DNA of 64,000 bases from Cerioporus squamosus (Eukaryota; Basidiomycota; Agaricomycetes; Polyporales; Polyporaceae): NCBI GenBank assembly GCA_022592435.1, contig JABYQS010000087.1, forward strand, positions 98,557 to 162,556, given 5' to 3'. This document shows, piece after piece, positions 20,955 through 31,110 of this stretch. A model generated the notes under the pieces. That model saw only the letters and a list, made by a program, of their open reading frames with translations. It made no database searches and was not told where the DNA came from. Within the stretch, counting starts at the first letter, position 1. Every line of letters starts with the position of its first letter. The position numbers were made by a program, and so were the translations under genes.

Positions 20955-23141
20955 ATGTCTCTCAACCCGCACCACGTAGCTTCGACCTGGCTCTCCGCTT
21001 GCTCGTCTGCTCTGCAGAATGCGGACGTTAAGGCCTTCTCGAACCTCTTCCTCCATGACGGATGGCTGCGGGACCTGTTGGTCTTCACGTGGGACATCCG
21101 TTCCCTTGCGGGACGAGAGAAGATCTCTTCTTACCTTTCCGAAACTTTGTCCCAGGCCCATATCTCCGCCGTCAAGCTCGACGAGTCTGTGGACCTTGCT
21201 CCTCGCACCTTCCCCGCAGCCCTGAACCGCGGTACCGGCGTCGAGCTCGCATTCACTTTCGAGTCTCAGCATGGTCATGGCCGCGCCATCGCCCGTCTGC
21301 TCACCGACAAAGACGGCGAGTACCGGGCATTCACCCTCTTGACCATGGTGTCCGACCTTCCCGGTCATGAGGAACTCAGCATTCTGCCATACCGCGACGA
21401 TGTGACTGGTATCGCTGAGAGGCACATGCAGAAGGACTACGAGCAGTGGGTCCATAGTGTCGAGACCAATCCTCAGGTCATCATATGTAACGTCTTTCAT
21501 CGTTGTTCACTGCCATCATCTCTTTGCTTACGGTTCTACATCCAGTGGGCGCTGCGCAGACTGGCCTCCAAATAGCGGCTCGATTCAAGCAGATGGACAT
21601 CCCCACCTTGGTCATCGAGCGGCACGCTCGCGTCGGCGATACCTGGCGGAAGCGCTACCCGACGTTGACCCTGCATACCACGAGGAAGCACCATACCCGT
21701 AAGTCTTCTGCCGCTTCTTGCCTCTCGCGGCGCTTCGCCTGATGCTATTCCGGTCGCAGTTCTCTACCAGCCCTTCCCCTCGAACTGGCCCGAGTTTACG
21801 CCTCGCGACAAGCTCAGCGACTGGATGGAGCACTACTCGTCCATCCAGGACCTTGTTGTCTGGACGAACTCCGAGCTTCAGTCGAGACCCATCTACGACG
21901 AGAAGAACCACGTTTGGGATGTGATCGTCCTCCGCAACGGCGTCCCCGTCAAACTTCGCCCGGCCCACATCGTCCTCGCCACAGGCACCCTTGGGCGGCC
22001 TAACATTCCCAACATACCCGACATGGAGCGATTCCGCGGCCGCATCCTCCACTCCTCCGCGTTCCCTGGCGGCGAGCTCTTCGCCGGTCAGAAGGCTGTG
22101 GTCATCGGAGCGGGGAACAGCTCCATCGACGTCTGCCAGGATCTCGCGCTCCGTGGCGCCTCGTCGGTCACGATGGTTCAGCGATCGCGCTCGTGTGTGA
22201 TGACGCGCGACTACGTCTGCGGCCAGGTCAGAGGTGCCTTCCCGGAGAACGTTCCCCTCGAAGTCGCCGACTTCCGATTCGCGGGGATGCCACTCGGGCT
22301 TCTCAAGAAAATCCTGGTTGCTGACCAGGCCTCCGCGTGGGAGGCGAACAAGGAGCTTCACGAGAAGCTGCGCAAGGGCGGCGTTAACTTTGACTTGGGC
22401 CCTGAGGGCCAAGGAGTCTATCCACTCGTCTTCGAGCGCCTTGGAGGTGAGTCGCCTATCCCAACTCGAGCTTAGGTCAGGGCTGACACGTCTAACAGGA
22501 TACTGTCAGTCAATCAACCACCGTCTAGCCATTGCACCTGCTGACCTCTGACCTGTGCAGGGATGGACAAGGGGGGCGCCGACCTCATCGCAGACGGAAG
22601 GATCAAGGTCAAGGCGGGTCATGGAATCAAGCACTTCAAGCGCGACAGCATCGTTCTGACCGACGGTACTGAATTGCCTGCCGATGTCGTTGTGTTCGCG
22701 TAAGTGGCGTCTTCTCCCCGGGTCACCATCCCTTTGCTCATGCTAACGGCCGTGAACCTTGACAGGACCGGCTACATCCACATGCGGGATGCTAACACCG
22801 AGCTGCTCGGCAAGAACGTAATTGACCAAACGGAGGAGGTGTACGGCCTCGACGAGGAGGGTGAGATCAAGGGCAGCTACCGTCCCTCCGGACACCCTGG
22901 GGTAGGTCCACATTGTAGCCGGTTTGATGTGTTGCGCTGAACAACAACTTGTGCAGCTCTGGTTCGCCACTGGCGACTTCTTCACATCTCGCTTCCTGTC
23001 GAAGCCGCTGGTAAGTCCGCATGTATGTTCCCGTGCCGTCACGTACAAGGCTGACCTATGCGTCTGCAGGCCATCCAGATCAAAGCGCAAGAGCTCGGCC
23101 TGATGCCGAAGGATGGAAAGCGCGAGGGCGCAAAGAACTAA
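20955..23141 (+). CDS. FAD/NAD(P)-binding monooxygenase, FMO-like, 592 aa
   Basis: Exons: 20955-21486, 21546-21698, 21760-22446, 22499-22504, 22561-22699, 22766-22901, 22957-23010, 23070-23141. The fourth is a 6-nt exon supplying Tyr and part of Trp in GGYWMDKGG. Residues 1-170 look like an NTF2/SnoaL-type domain. The flavin domain starts with VIILGAAQTGL (179-184 is GAAQTG, Ala replacing the usual middle Gly of GxGxxG). It continues with the LATGTLGRPNIP motif at about 301, the FMO fingerprint FRGRILHSSAF at 320-330, a second Rossmann motif VVIGAGNSS at 342-350, and FATGY near the end. Such enzymes oxygenate small carbonyl, amine or sulfur substrates with NADPH and O2; the substrate is unknown. 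No signal peptide is present. Confidence 0.92.
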
Positions 23142-23309
23142 TATAGAGTGTATACGATCTGGCCTGCTTTCCAAGACGTACAAGTATATGTACTATAGAG
23201 TACGAAGATCTTCACGAACCATGCATCTTGTGTCATCGGACTTGAGGCCTGAGAGTCACGTAGAAAGCAATTAAGCGTGAGATCGTGCACAAAGAGTATG
23301 ACGTACTGT

Positions 23310-24860
23310 TTACAAAAGCTCCAGCTCGTGACGGACGTTGCGCACAAGTGAGCGCAGTTCGTCGTCGTGTTGACTCACTGACTGCTCGCACTTAGCTTTG
23401 TCCTCTTCGCGCACGAGAAACTCGATGTCGAGAGTATCAAGTCCCTCCGCCCCACGCGACGCACGCTGCCGCAGGGTTTCCACCAAGGTATCCATGTAGC
23501 CTTCGTACCAGGGAAGGTACTGGAGTTGAACGTAATGAAGCTTCGGGGTTACCACCTGCGCGCTGCCGACCGCCGAGTCCCCATGTCCTGGCGGGCTCTC
23601 CGCAAGCGCACGGAGCATTGGGATGGGACTCCGGTATCCTGTGACCAGAAGCCGCTTGAGAGTGGGGTACGCAGCAAAGGTGTCTCGCCAAGTGGTCGAA
23701 TCCTTCGGGACAGCGCCCATGTCGCCAAGAAGCTTGAGCTCCTCCAGTGGCGCTCCGGCGAAGACGTCGCGGAACTCGTTCAAGCCGCGGTTGAAATAGA
23801 ACTCCCACTTTCTGTCCGTCGAGCTGCGGAGCTTGAACGTAACTTTCGTATCTCCGCGCCATGCCCGGAGCTTAGCGTGCGTTTGGAAGAAGGCGAGATC
23901 GGCTTTGGTGACGGCGCGCAGGATCGGGAAGCCACTCCGGTCCTTGGGAAGCAAGGAGACAAATGCGTTCCTCGCTGCGCGGATGTCCGTTCGGCTGTCG
24001 TACGTGCCCACGATGCGAACGGTCGACTCGATCGGGAGGTCGATGTAGGAGAGGAAGCGTGCAACGACCGGAGTCTTGTCCCAGATGATGAACTTGCGCA
24101 TCTTCGACAAGCGGATGACGCGGTGCTCTCTCTCCGGAGGAAGGTTGGTGAGGACGATGGTGGAGATGGACTGCTGGAGCTGGAGCTCTTCGAGAGCTTC
24201 GCAACCGGCGAGCATGTCAATCAACTGCTCGTACGAGTACATGCCGCCGAACATTGCCGACACCGTGCAGCCACGGAGGTCGAGGCGCCTCAGTTTCGTG
24301 TACGCAGCCGGCTCGAAGTCGATAAGGAAGCACGAGAGGCGGAACGTGTGAAGTTTCGGGAAGCGATCTGGCGTGAACCCCAGAGGAGCCGCCCTGATCA
24401 TCATGCCTATCTCGCTGGTGATCGAGAGGTCGAGCTCCTCTAGGAGAGGGAGCTGTTTCTTGAACACGGTGCGGCGAACCAAGGTGAAGCCAGCGTGGTT
24501 CATCTCCGGGAGAGCCAGCTTGCGGATGCGGTGTGATACAGAGCAAAGGATCGGAATGGATTCCAGCGCAAGGATAGCGTTACGAAATATGAAGTCGAGG
24601 GGCGCGGTGCGGGTGCGAGGAAGCGACAGCTGCAGCCACTTGAGGCTCTTATCGACATGTATGACCTTCCAGAGGATGGGCGTCGTGACTGCTACGGCCC
24701 GCCACTCTCGGCACACAAGCAGAAGGCGCGTCCAGTGGCATGCGTGGTCCTTGTTGCGAACAGCAATCTCGGGCTGGGGACATTGACAAATACTTGACTG
24801 TTCGTAGTCGATCTTGAATATGTCGATGAGAACATCCTCGTGGAGGTGAACATAGCCCAT
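23310..24860 (-). CDS. F-box protein with LRR-like tail, 516 aa
   Basis: This is an intronless minus-strand gene. It starts almost directly with a shortened F-box (MGYVHLHEDVLIDIFKIDY), a Cys/Pro insertion, then TRLLLVCREWRAVAVTTPILW. Leu-rich segments follow (LPLLEELDLSITSEIGMMI, YTKLRRLDLRGCTVSAMFGG), ending VRNVRHELELL. The first F-box half is weak, lacking the LP-E start of the other copies; either this is true divergence or the true start lies upstream in an exon I cannot place. It shares FAGAP and PTLKRLLVTGYRSPIPMLRA patterns with the gene at 16976-18595. Role inferred: SCF adaptor. It is convergent with the monooxygenase, whose stop lies only 168 bp away. Confidence 0.83.
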   Translation of the reverse strand: MGYVHLHEDVLIDIFKIDYEQSSICQCPQPEIAVRNKDHACHWTRLLLVCREWRAVAVTTPILWKVIHVDKSLKWLQLSLPRTRTAPLDFIFRNAILALESIPILCSVSHRIRKLALPEMNHAGFTLVRRTVFKKQLPLLEELDLSITSEIGMMIRAAPLGFTPDRFPKLHTFRLSCFLIDFEPAAYTKLRRLDLRGCTVSAMFGGMYSYEQLIDMLAGCEALEELQLQQSISTIVLTNLPPEREHRVIRLSKMRKFIIWDKTPVVARFLSYIDLPIESTVRIVGTYDSRTDIRAARNAFVSLLPKDRSGFPILRAVTKADLAFFQTHAKLRAWRGDTKVTFKLRSSTDRKWEFYFNRGLNEFRDVFAGAPLEELKLLGDMGAVPKDSTTWRDTFAAYPTLKRLLVTGYRSPIPMLRALAESPPGHGDSAVGSAQVVTPKLHYVQLQYLPWYEGYMDTLVETLRQRASRGAEGLDTLDIEFLVREEDKAKCEQSVSQHDDELRSLVRNVRHELELL

Positions 24861-25488
24861 TCTATGATGGCAGAATCAACGCTGACAGCAACGGCAGTAT
24901 CGCGTTACACACCTAAATTGAAAATTGCTCGTAGATAGCTGGCGGAAGTTGAGGAAGGGGATTGTATGTAACATGCATGTGCAACGCCGCTGGCAACGCC
25001 TCGGCAAAGTCGGCGGCAAATGCCGGGGATCGAGATAGGAAACATACGCGACATCGCTCTCGGATCCTTGTTGTCTAAGTAACACGAAGTGAGTTGTACC
25101 ATGTAGCAAAGGTGACGTTAAAGATGGTCGAAAGACTCGAGAGTGACTGACACGGACAGGAGCATTTGGGCGCATTTACAGCAGTACAACTTGAAGCTCC
25201 CTCAGCTGTCCGGCCTTGCACTAGATCCCAATGTAACGTGAATGCACTTCACCAATATGCCCCGAGGGCGTCGAACGATAGCTAAGAATCCACGCCATGT
25301 GGAGAACACGGCAACTGGTCAGTTACATCGGACAAACGAGGCATATACGAGTGTGCGCGGACAATAACAGATACATCCCTCTCACAGATGTCATTGATGC
25401 GCACACTTGTTTTGCTCAATTACACGAAACATCACATCCGATAAACTCTATGCTATACACAAATCGGCAACCGCATCGTTATGTCCGC
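24861..25488. other. Intergenic, no gene seen
   Basis: Upstream region of the F-box gene (starts 24860) and 3' region of the secreted protein gene that ends at 25489. Nothing else is supported. Confidence 0.5.
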
Positions 25489-25985
25489 TTACGCCTCGGT
25501 AACGGTCTCCGTGGCCGTCACAGTGGTCGTAGTGGTCGCCGCCGGAGTTACGCTTGAAGTGACCGTCGACGTCACCGTCTTCGTAGATGAGACCGTCGTG
25601 GTCGGTGTCGACGTGACACGTTTGGTGGTAGTACCAGTCGTCGTGCTCGTTACCGTGGAGGTAGTCGTGCGCGTGGCAATCGACGTCGTTGTACCTGTCC
25701 CCGAAGTGGTGACGAACTCGGTAACGGTAACGGTGCTTGCGGGATCCTGACGTTTGACACGGCTGACGCTAGCAATGGGTGTAGCCGATATCGTCGAAGT
25801 GATGACAGAGAATACAGGGATGGTAACTGTGTAGGTGGTCTCGCAGATCGAATGCGTAGCGCGAGGAACAGCTAAGGGCACGAAGTCAGTATGTCGGCCG
25901 ATGGTGATATATTTGGGTGCTCACCATTTGCTGCTGCGGAGGCGGTCACAGCGAGAACCGCGGCGAGAAGGGTAGCGAATTGCAT
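25489..25985 (-). CDS. Thr-rich secreted protein with Kex2-type sites, 147 aa
   Basis: Two exons: 25925-25985 and 25489-25871. Exon 1 encodes the signal peptide MQFATLLAAVLAVTASAAAN and ends in a phase-1 intron of 53 nt. The mature part has one Cys (HSICETTYTVTIP), a dibasic site VKR before QDPAS, and about 90 residues built almost only of Thr, Ser and Val (TVTS-type repeats), with a second Lys-Arg site. It is secreted, with probable O-mannosylation of the Thr/Ser tract and Kex2-like cleavage; both are inferred from composition. There is no hydrophobic C-terminus, so no GPI anchor is expected. It shares the RQDPA-TVT junction with the gene at 27074-27647, which is divergently oriented. Confidence 0.78.
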
Positions 25986-26069
25986 GATGATGATGGATTG
26001 TTATGTCGAGGGCGACGGGGATTACTTCGAAGGGAGAGTGGATGGGTTCCGAACAAAACGACTACTGAA

Positions 26070-26077
26070 TATATATA
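26070..26077 (-). promoter_or_regulatory. TATA box of the 25489-25985 gene
   Basis: TATATATA on the minus strand, about 85-92 bp upstream of the start codon at 25985. Confidence 0.55.
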
Positions 26078-26991
26078 CATTCGTGGCCTCCTCTTGGGGG
26101 CGCGTACTTTGAAAATCTTGCGAAGGGGCCAGCGCCTACTAGACTGCTCGATCCACAGCGACGACAGTGGTTCCGCACCCAGATCGAAGGTGAGTGGTGC
26201 ATTCGGCACTGCCCGTTCTCCGCGATGCTTCCGCGGTAGCACCAGCATCCGTGGATCACTGATCGCTCTGAATTCCAAGGAATGGCGATGCAAAGACCGC
26301 GTCGCGACTCGGATACCGTCGCAGCGTCGGCACGATGGCTGATACACAATGAACATACTCCCTATGGCCAATCATGGACTCTTCTGACTTCGGGGTTAGC
26401 TAAAGATTCTGTCAACCATAACTGTAAGGGGCACCTGCCTTGTCATCGCTGCCCCTGAGCGCACCTCTTGATGGCTATGCGACCTAGCTGAACGTCCAAT
26501 CTCAGTAACTCTCCTTGGAAATTGCGATCCGGACCGCCCCTTGGACTCAAACCCAACGTGAACCCTCGCATAAGGACCACCCCAGAACGTATCCCTTTCG
26601 ATCGGGATGGCAGATCGAAGCAGAAAACCCCGTTAAGATCTAGCCCAAGAGAAGTCGACGGGACCAACTCCTGATCCTGTGCTGTGAGCGATGGAGAACA
26701 TGAGCATGTGGCGACTCGTCTTCTCCCGAACCCGCTCGCACAAAGCGGCCGACGTCAAGCATGCGGGACTCTTGGCCTGCCGCAAGGCAGAGAGCTGAGC
26801 CTGCGGAAGCGATCGAGCAGTGGTTAGCCTCCGTCTCTTCCGTCGTGGCAGTGAGGCTAGCATGGGGCCCACAGCCGACTTGCACGGACAAATGACACCC
26901 AAGGTCCGCGAGCGGACAGAGGGCTTTGCGATTTTTTGAAGTCCAGCATCTCCATGCAGAGTCCGATCAGCTCGAAGAGGGGGCTACGTCC

Positions 26992-26999
26992 TATATAAG
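26992..26999 (+). promoter_or_regulatory. TATA box of the 27074-27647 gene
   Basis: TATATAAG, 75-82 bp upstream of the ATG at 27074. It is the clearest TATA box in the window. Confidence 0.65.
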
Positions 27000-27073
27000 C
27001 ACTCACCGACATCTCACTCATGCACCCACTCCCGTCAACCAAGCATCACTCATCTCCTCACCGATCCATCATC

Positions 27074-27647
27074 ATGTACACCAAGTTTGCTTCTGTCTTC
27101 GCCGTCGTCCTCGCGGCCTGCGCCGGAGTGCAGGGCATCGGTATGTGTCACGATAATGTTCGCTACCACGTGCTGACTGCTCTCAGCTTCCCCTGCAACG
27201 CGCCCTGATGTTTCGAGGCCATCTGCCTCCGTCAGCCACTGCAAGCCGGAGCTCGCCTTCACTCCCGGCACGCACACCATTTACCTGACGAAGTACACGA
27301 CCGCCACCGCCGCTTCGGCCGTAGCCACGGAGAAACGCCGCGGCGATGACCACCCGCACGGCCTTGCCGCTCGTCAGGATCCCGCCCCAGTCACCACGAC
27401 AGTGACGTCGACGTCGACGAGGACTATCGACATGTCGACGGTCACATCGACCACTACGCTTACGCGTACGACCACCGCTCGGGCGTCGACCACCACCACC
27501 GTGACGAGCACTGTCACAGGTAACCCGGTGCGTCGCACCTCGACGGTCACAAGCACGATCACCAGCACGATGTTTGGCACGGCATCGGCTCCGACTGCGA
27601 CGTCCACTACTACTGTGACGACCACAGTCGCTGGCGGGCAGGTGTAA
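27074..27647 (+). CDS. Thr-rich secreted protein with Kex2-type site, 175 aa
   Basis: Two exons: 27074-27140 and 27187-27647, with a 46-nt phase-1 intron directly after the signal peptide MYTKFASVFAVVLAACAGVQG. The propeptide-like part holds one Cys (SHCKPELAF) and THTIYLTKYTTATAAS. A basic site EKRRGDD and then AARQDPAPVTTTV follow; the rest is Thr/Ser/Val-rich. The order (one Cys, Tyr/Thr segment, basic site, RQDPA, Thr tract) parallels the gene at 25489-25985, so these are diverged paralogues. Secretion and O-glycosylation are inferred; the function is unknown. There is no GPI-like C-terminus. Confidence 0.8.
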
Positions 27648-28176
27648 TGAGAGATTATGCCATTTGGTGTTCGCGTAGATAGAGATTTCGGCCGGGATTA
27701 GGTCTTATCACTGTATGTAGAGTAGAGGAGGGTACGGACAATACCAGATGTATATGACGCATTAGTTACTTGGATAGCAAAAGCGTATGTTTCGTGCTTC
27801 AGCTTCCTTCTAGGTTTGAGAGTAAGCCACGATTGCACAAGCGCAACGGATGGAATGCGGGCATAATATTCCGCGAGTGAAAAGCTTGGCGTGAAAGTCA
27901 TATTTTGCCACGTACGCACCGCAGCCAATGTATCGAGATGTACATATTCCGGCAACCTACGGGTATCGTCAGACCGGTGAAGTTCTGCAGCAGCGCCACG
28001 CTAGTAGCGCAGCAGATAGTCCACTCGCTGTCCGAGCCCGTACGCTTCGACAACGCAGATATAAGTCATTCCTGTGGGGTTCGGTCACGGTGGTCAGTGC
28101 ACTTCCCTCCTCTCGTCTCCGCTTGGTTGCTCGACCACTCGAGTCACAGTACGTCGAGTGGAGCAGCACCGTCACG
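27648..28176. other. Intergenic
   Basis: Between two plus-strand secreted-protein genes. A TATAAG element at 28060-28065 could serve the gene starting at 28177. Nothing else is seen. Confidence 0.45.
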
Positions 28177-28495
28177 ATGCAGCTCTTCACTTTAACCCTC
28201 TCTGCTCTGTTCATCGGCGGAGGTACGCCCCAGACTTGTATACCTTGCCTTGGACCCCAGCTGACAAGGTCACCGACATTTCACTGCAGGTCGAGCTCTC
28301 GTGGCCGACCGCTGCGCCCCGGACGACGGCACGGTCTCTCAGGCTAGCACACAAACCCCCATCCCCTCCGCGTCGATCTCTGGCACGAGGCTCGCGCCGG
28401 CCAACTCAGAGCCCATCGGCACGATCTGCCCTTTCTTCGAGCCCGGCCCATTCTCACCCGAGATCTTCATCCCGAGCACGAATTCGACCTGGTAG
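28177..28495 (+). CDS. Small secreted protein, 83 aa
   Basis: Two exons: 28177-28222 and 28290-28495. Exon 1 (46 nt) encodes MQLFTLTLSALFIGG and the phase-1 intron follows at once, as in the other secreted genes here. The mature part has two Cys (VADRCAPDDG and PIGTICPFFEPG), which could form one disulfide, and is Pro/Ser-rich, ending IPSTNSTW. I do not recognise a family. It could be an effector-like or wall-associated protein. Its short length keeps confidence moderate; a mis-spliced fragment of a longer gene is the alternative. Confidence 0.6.
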
Positions 28496-28964
28496 CCTCA
28501 CGTGAAGGGAGCATAGGCCTATCGAGGGGCCTCCCAGCTAGCCATGCTGTGAACACGAGCCGGAGCCTCTCGAACAGCCTGCGCTCAGCTCTCGCGCTCG
28601 ACGGACCGCTCCGATTCAACTGTTCGCACGAGGACAATTGGGACTCACTTTATCTCGTCTAAAGCACGTCTGTACGAAGCAGGAACATGGACCGCCTCCA
28701 GACTATAGTATGTACTCATGAGCATCGCATGTTGACGGACTTCAGGTTATTCGGACCTGCTTCTCATGGGACGCTTCTTTGTTTCGGACCTTGGTGTTAT
28801 GTTGCGTCGCTTCAGGCTACCGCGAAATTGCACTTGTACGCCTATCGTTCTGCATGCCGTACGCCGTAGGCAACATATATACGAGATCATCGACGTCGTA
28901 TCGGAACAACGGACAGAATGTGAATCTACGCACGACAGCTAGCCAAGGGCTCTTGGTAACAAGG
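28496..28964. other. Intergenic, no gene seen
   Basis: Between the 83-aa secreted protein and the convergent SUMO paralogue. No supported feature. Confidence 0.45.
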
Positions 28965-29523
28965 TCAACCGCCGACTTCTGCACGAAGAACGTGAGTACA
29001 GTACTTGCGGTGGGCCAGTCACGCTAAGAAGCCCCACTTACGTTCCAACACGACATCGATGACATCTGTCATCGAGATTACCGCACAGATGAGCAAACAT
29101 CCCACCGTACAGCGAAAAAGCGAAACCGAGCCTACCATCGTCGCTCATCTGCAGACACTCCGGGGTGGCACCATCACGAATCCGCTGTCCGTCGTACAAG
29201 AACCTGTACAAAAACACCCCATGATCAGCACCGAGCACCGGACGACGCCGCGCCAGAAGACATACTTGAGGCTGGCCACGTCCTGGCCAACTTGACAAGC
29301 ATAGGCGTGTTGCAGCTTGCTCAGGAGGCCCACACGCCTCATCTTGAATACGACCCCGCGGCCCTTCTGGTCGTACACCTGCGTATCGGTCAGAACGTCC
29401 TGCAGGTCAGCGTGGTGCATGTACGACGAGGTAAGCCTCACATACCGTGATTTTGATGAAAGCAGTGAGAGCCCGGGGCTTATCCTCCTCTTTGATTCCA
29501 GCGCGTTCGGAGATGTCGCACAT
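28965..29523 (-). CDS. Divergent SUMO paralogue ending at Gly-Gly, 98 aa
   Basis: Five exons: 29446-29523, 29266-29378, 29136-29203, 29042-29065, 28965-28978. The first four have exactly the lengths (78, 113, 68, 24 nt) of the canonical SUMO gene next door. The protein keeps the ubiquitin-fold landmarks LSKLQHAYACQVGQDV, FLYDGQRIRDGATPECLQM and IDVVLEQVGG, but is otherwise much changed, including three substituted residues in the TITDDDTP-type turn and a more basic first half. The stop codon follows the Gly-Gly directly, so no SUMO protease would be needed for maturation. All splice sites are GT-AG and the frame is open, so I call it a gene. A recent pseudogene is possible. Confidence 0.8.
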
Positions 29524-29961
29524 TGTGGGTGAGGTTCGGGGCTGCTTGACATCGAGCGGACCATATATCTCTACAGCACCGCAGAGGCAGCCCGAGAGAA
29601 GGAAATTGCTGCGGAAGTGAGTGCAGAGCTGCCCCCCGTGAGTCAGGGGTCGTCGCCCACCCAGACCCTGCGATGTCTGAACCGGACCCTGAGCTTCTTG
29701 ATGGTCACTGACACGCATGTGTCTAGCTGTCTCCGCTGCTCCCGCTCGCCGCTGGGGCACCACGCCCGCTCGAAGTGGCACGCACACGAGACGTCTGAGG
29801 ATGATGAACCGCAAATGATACATTGAACATTACTTCACGTACGACAACAAGACAAGCGATGACGGAGACGAGGAGAGAGCGCGCAATAATACACAACGGA
29901 TGTCTGGGCCACGGAAGAGAGAGCAATCGGATAGGGGAGATAGATCTTCGGTTTCTCTGCT
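29524..29961. other. Spacer between tandem SUMO genes
   Basis: 438 bp. It must contain the 3' region of the canonical SUMO gene and the promoter of the paralogue. I see no clear TATA box. Confidence 0.5.
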
Positions 29962-30750
29962 TCACGCCGAGCCTCCGACCTCTGCACGCAAACGAAGAAC
30001 AGGAAGGTCAGCATGCAATCGGAAGTCGGAATCAATGAACGGATACGCACGTTCTACCATGACATCGATCGTGTCTGAAGGGAAGATGGGTCATGAGTAC
30101 CACGGTGAGCCGGATGATAAGAGGCCGACGTACCGTTGTCATCCATCTCCAGCGATGCTGGTGTGTCGTCGTCCGTGATCCTTTGGCCGTCGTACAAAAA
30201 CCTGACGCGAGCAGCCGAAACTGGTCAGCCTAACTGGCCACGGCAGCATTGCTTCTCCCGAGGGAAGCCCTGCGATCTCCCGCCGCTCGCCTGCGCTGCG
30301 CGCTCGTTCTCTCACCACCGATCTCGAGTCGAGCGAAGCGCATGCGGGGGCCAGCATAGAGCCATAAACGCAGAACTCCACACTCGAGACAGACCGCAGG
30401 GTGGTGAGCACTCACCGAATGCTGCCAACGTCCTTGCCGACCTTGTTCGCGTACGCCCCCTGTAGTTTGCTCAACTTCGTATTGCGCTTGATCTTGAAGA
30501 AGACCTCCTCGCCAGTTTGCGTCACCACCTACGAGAGCGATAAACGCGTCAGCGGGTTCCCATTGTCCACACCCACGTCGCTGCCTTCCCGCCTCGCCCC
30601 GCGTGCAAAGCAGCCTCCGCCACCGGCAAGAAAACCACTACTTAAGCAGGCAGACCAGCAAGTCTGACGTACCTTGATATTGATGGGCGCGTTGGCCTCC
30701 TCCATCTTTGGCTGCTCGTCCTGGGACGGTGCTGGCTCCTGGTCGGCCAT
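29962..30750 (-). CDS. SMT3: SUMO (small ubiquitin-like modifier), 100 aa
   Basis: Five exons: 30673-30750, 30416-30528, 30134-30201, 30051-30074, 29962-29981. The flexible acidic head MADQEPAPSQDEQPKMEE leads into the ubiquitin fold: INIKVVTQTGEEVFFKIKR, LSKLQGAYANKVGKDV, FLYDGQRITDDDTPASLEM, and IDVMVEQVGGSA. The Gly-Gly plus a two-residue tail shows a precursor that a SUMO protease must trim before E1 activation and conjugation to lysines. The sequence before Gly-Gly (EQVGG) is the standard fungal form. Length is normal. Introns 1 and 2 are long for this window (144 and 214 nt). A diverged copy with the same exon plan lies 438 bp downstream. Confidence 0.95.
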
Positions 30751-31110
30751 GTCGTGTTTCTGCGCGTCGAGGTGAGAAGTGGGAAGGGTTATGCGAGTGG
30801 TTCGCAGAGAAAGAGCGCAGGAGCGTTTGTGGGTCCTCCTCTCCCTTGGGCGCCAATGCTGCCATTACGTAAGGATCGCGTCCGCACGGTAGAGTTCCAA
30901 CGAATTGAGATAAAGCCACAACAAAGCCATAGGATTACACGGATGGGTACGCTAGAATAAGAATATGTACAGTACAGGTAGTAGGAAATCCAGAGAAAGA
31001 GGAGGGCGTCGCAACGGGAGAAAACAGAGAATCATACCCAATAAGACAAACGTTAGGCTGTGGACGACGAGAACGAAAAGTACTCAGACTCAAGTATCAT
31101 GGAACAACCG
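30751..31110. other. Intergenic
   Basis: Between the SUMO start (minus) and the 3' end of the BAR-like gene (minus). It contains the SUMO promoter; no other feature is seen. Confidence 0.5.

Larger units (their letters stand above)
25986..27073. other. Shared divergent promoter region of two secreted proteins
   Basis: About 1.1 kb between head-to-head paralogous secreted-protein genes. TATA boxes face outward at both ends (26070-26077 minus, 26992-26999 plus). The middle has no supported gene. Confidence 0.55.
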
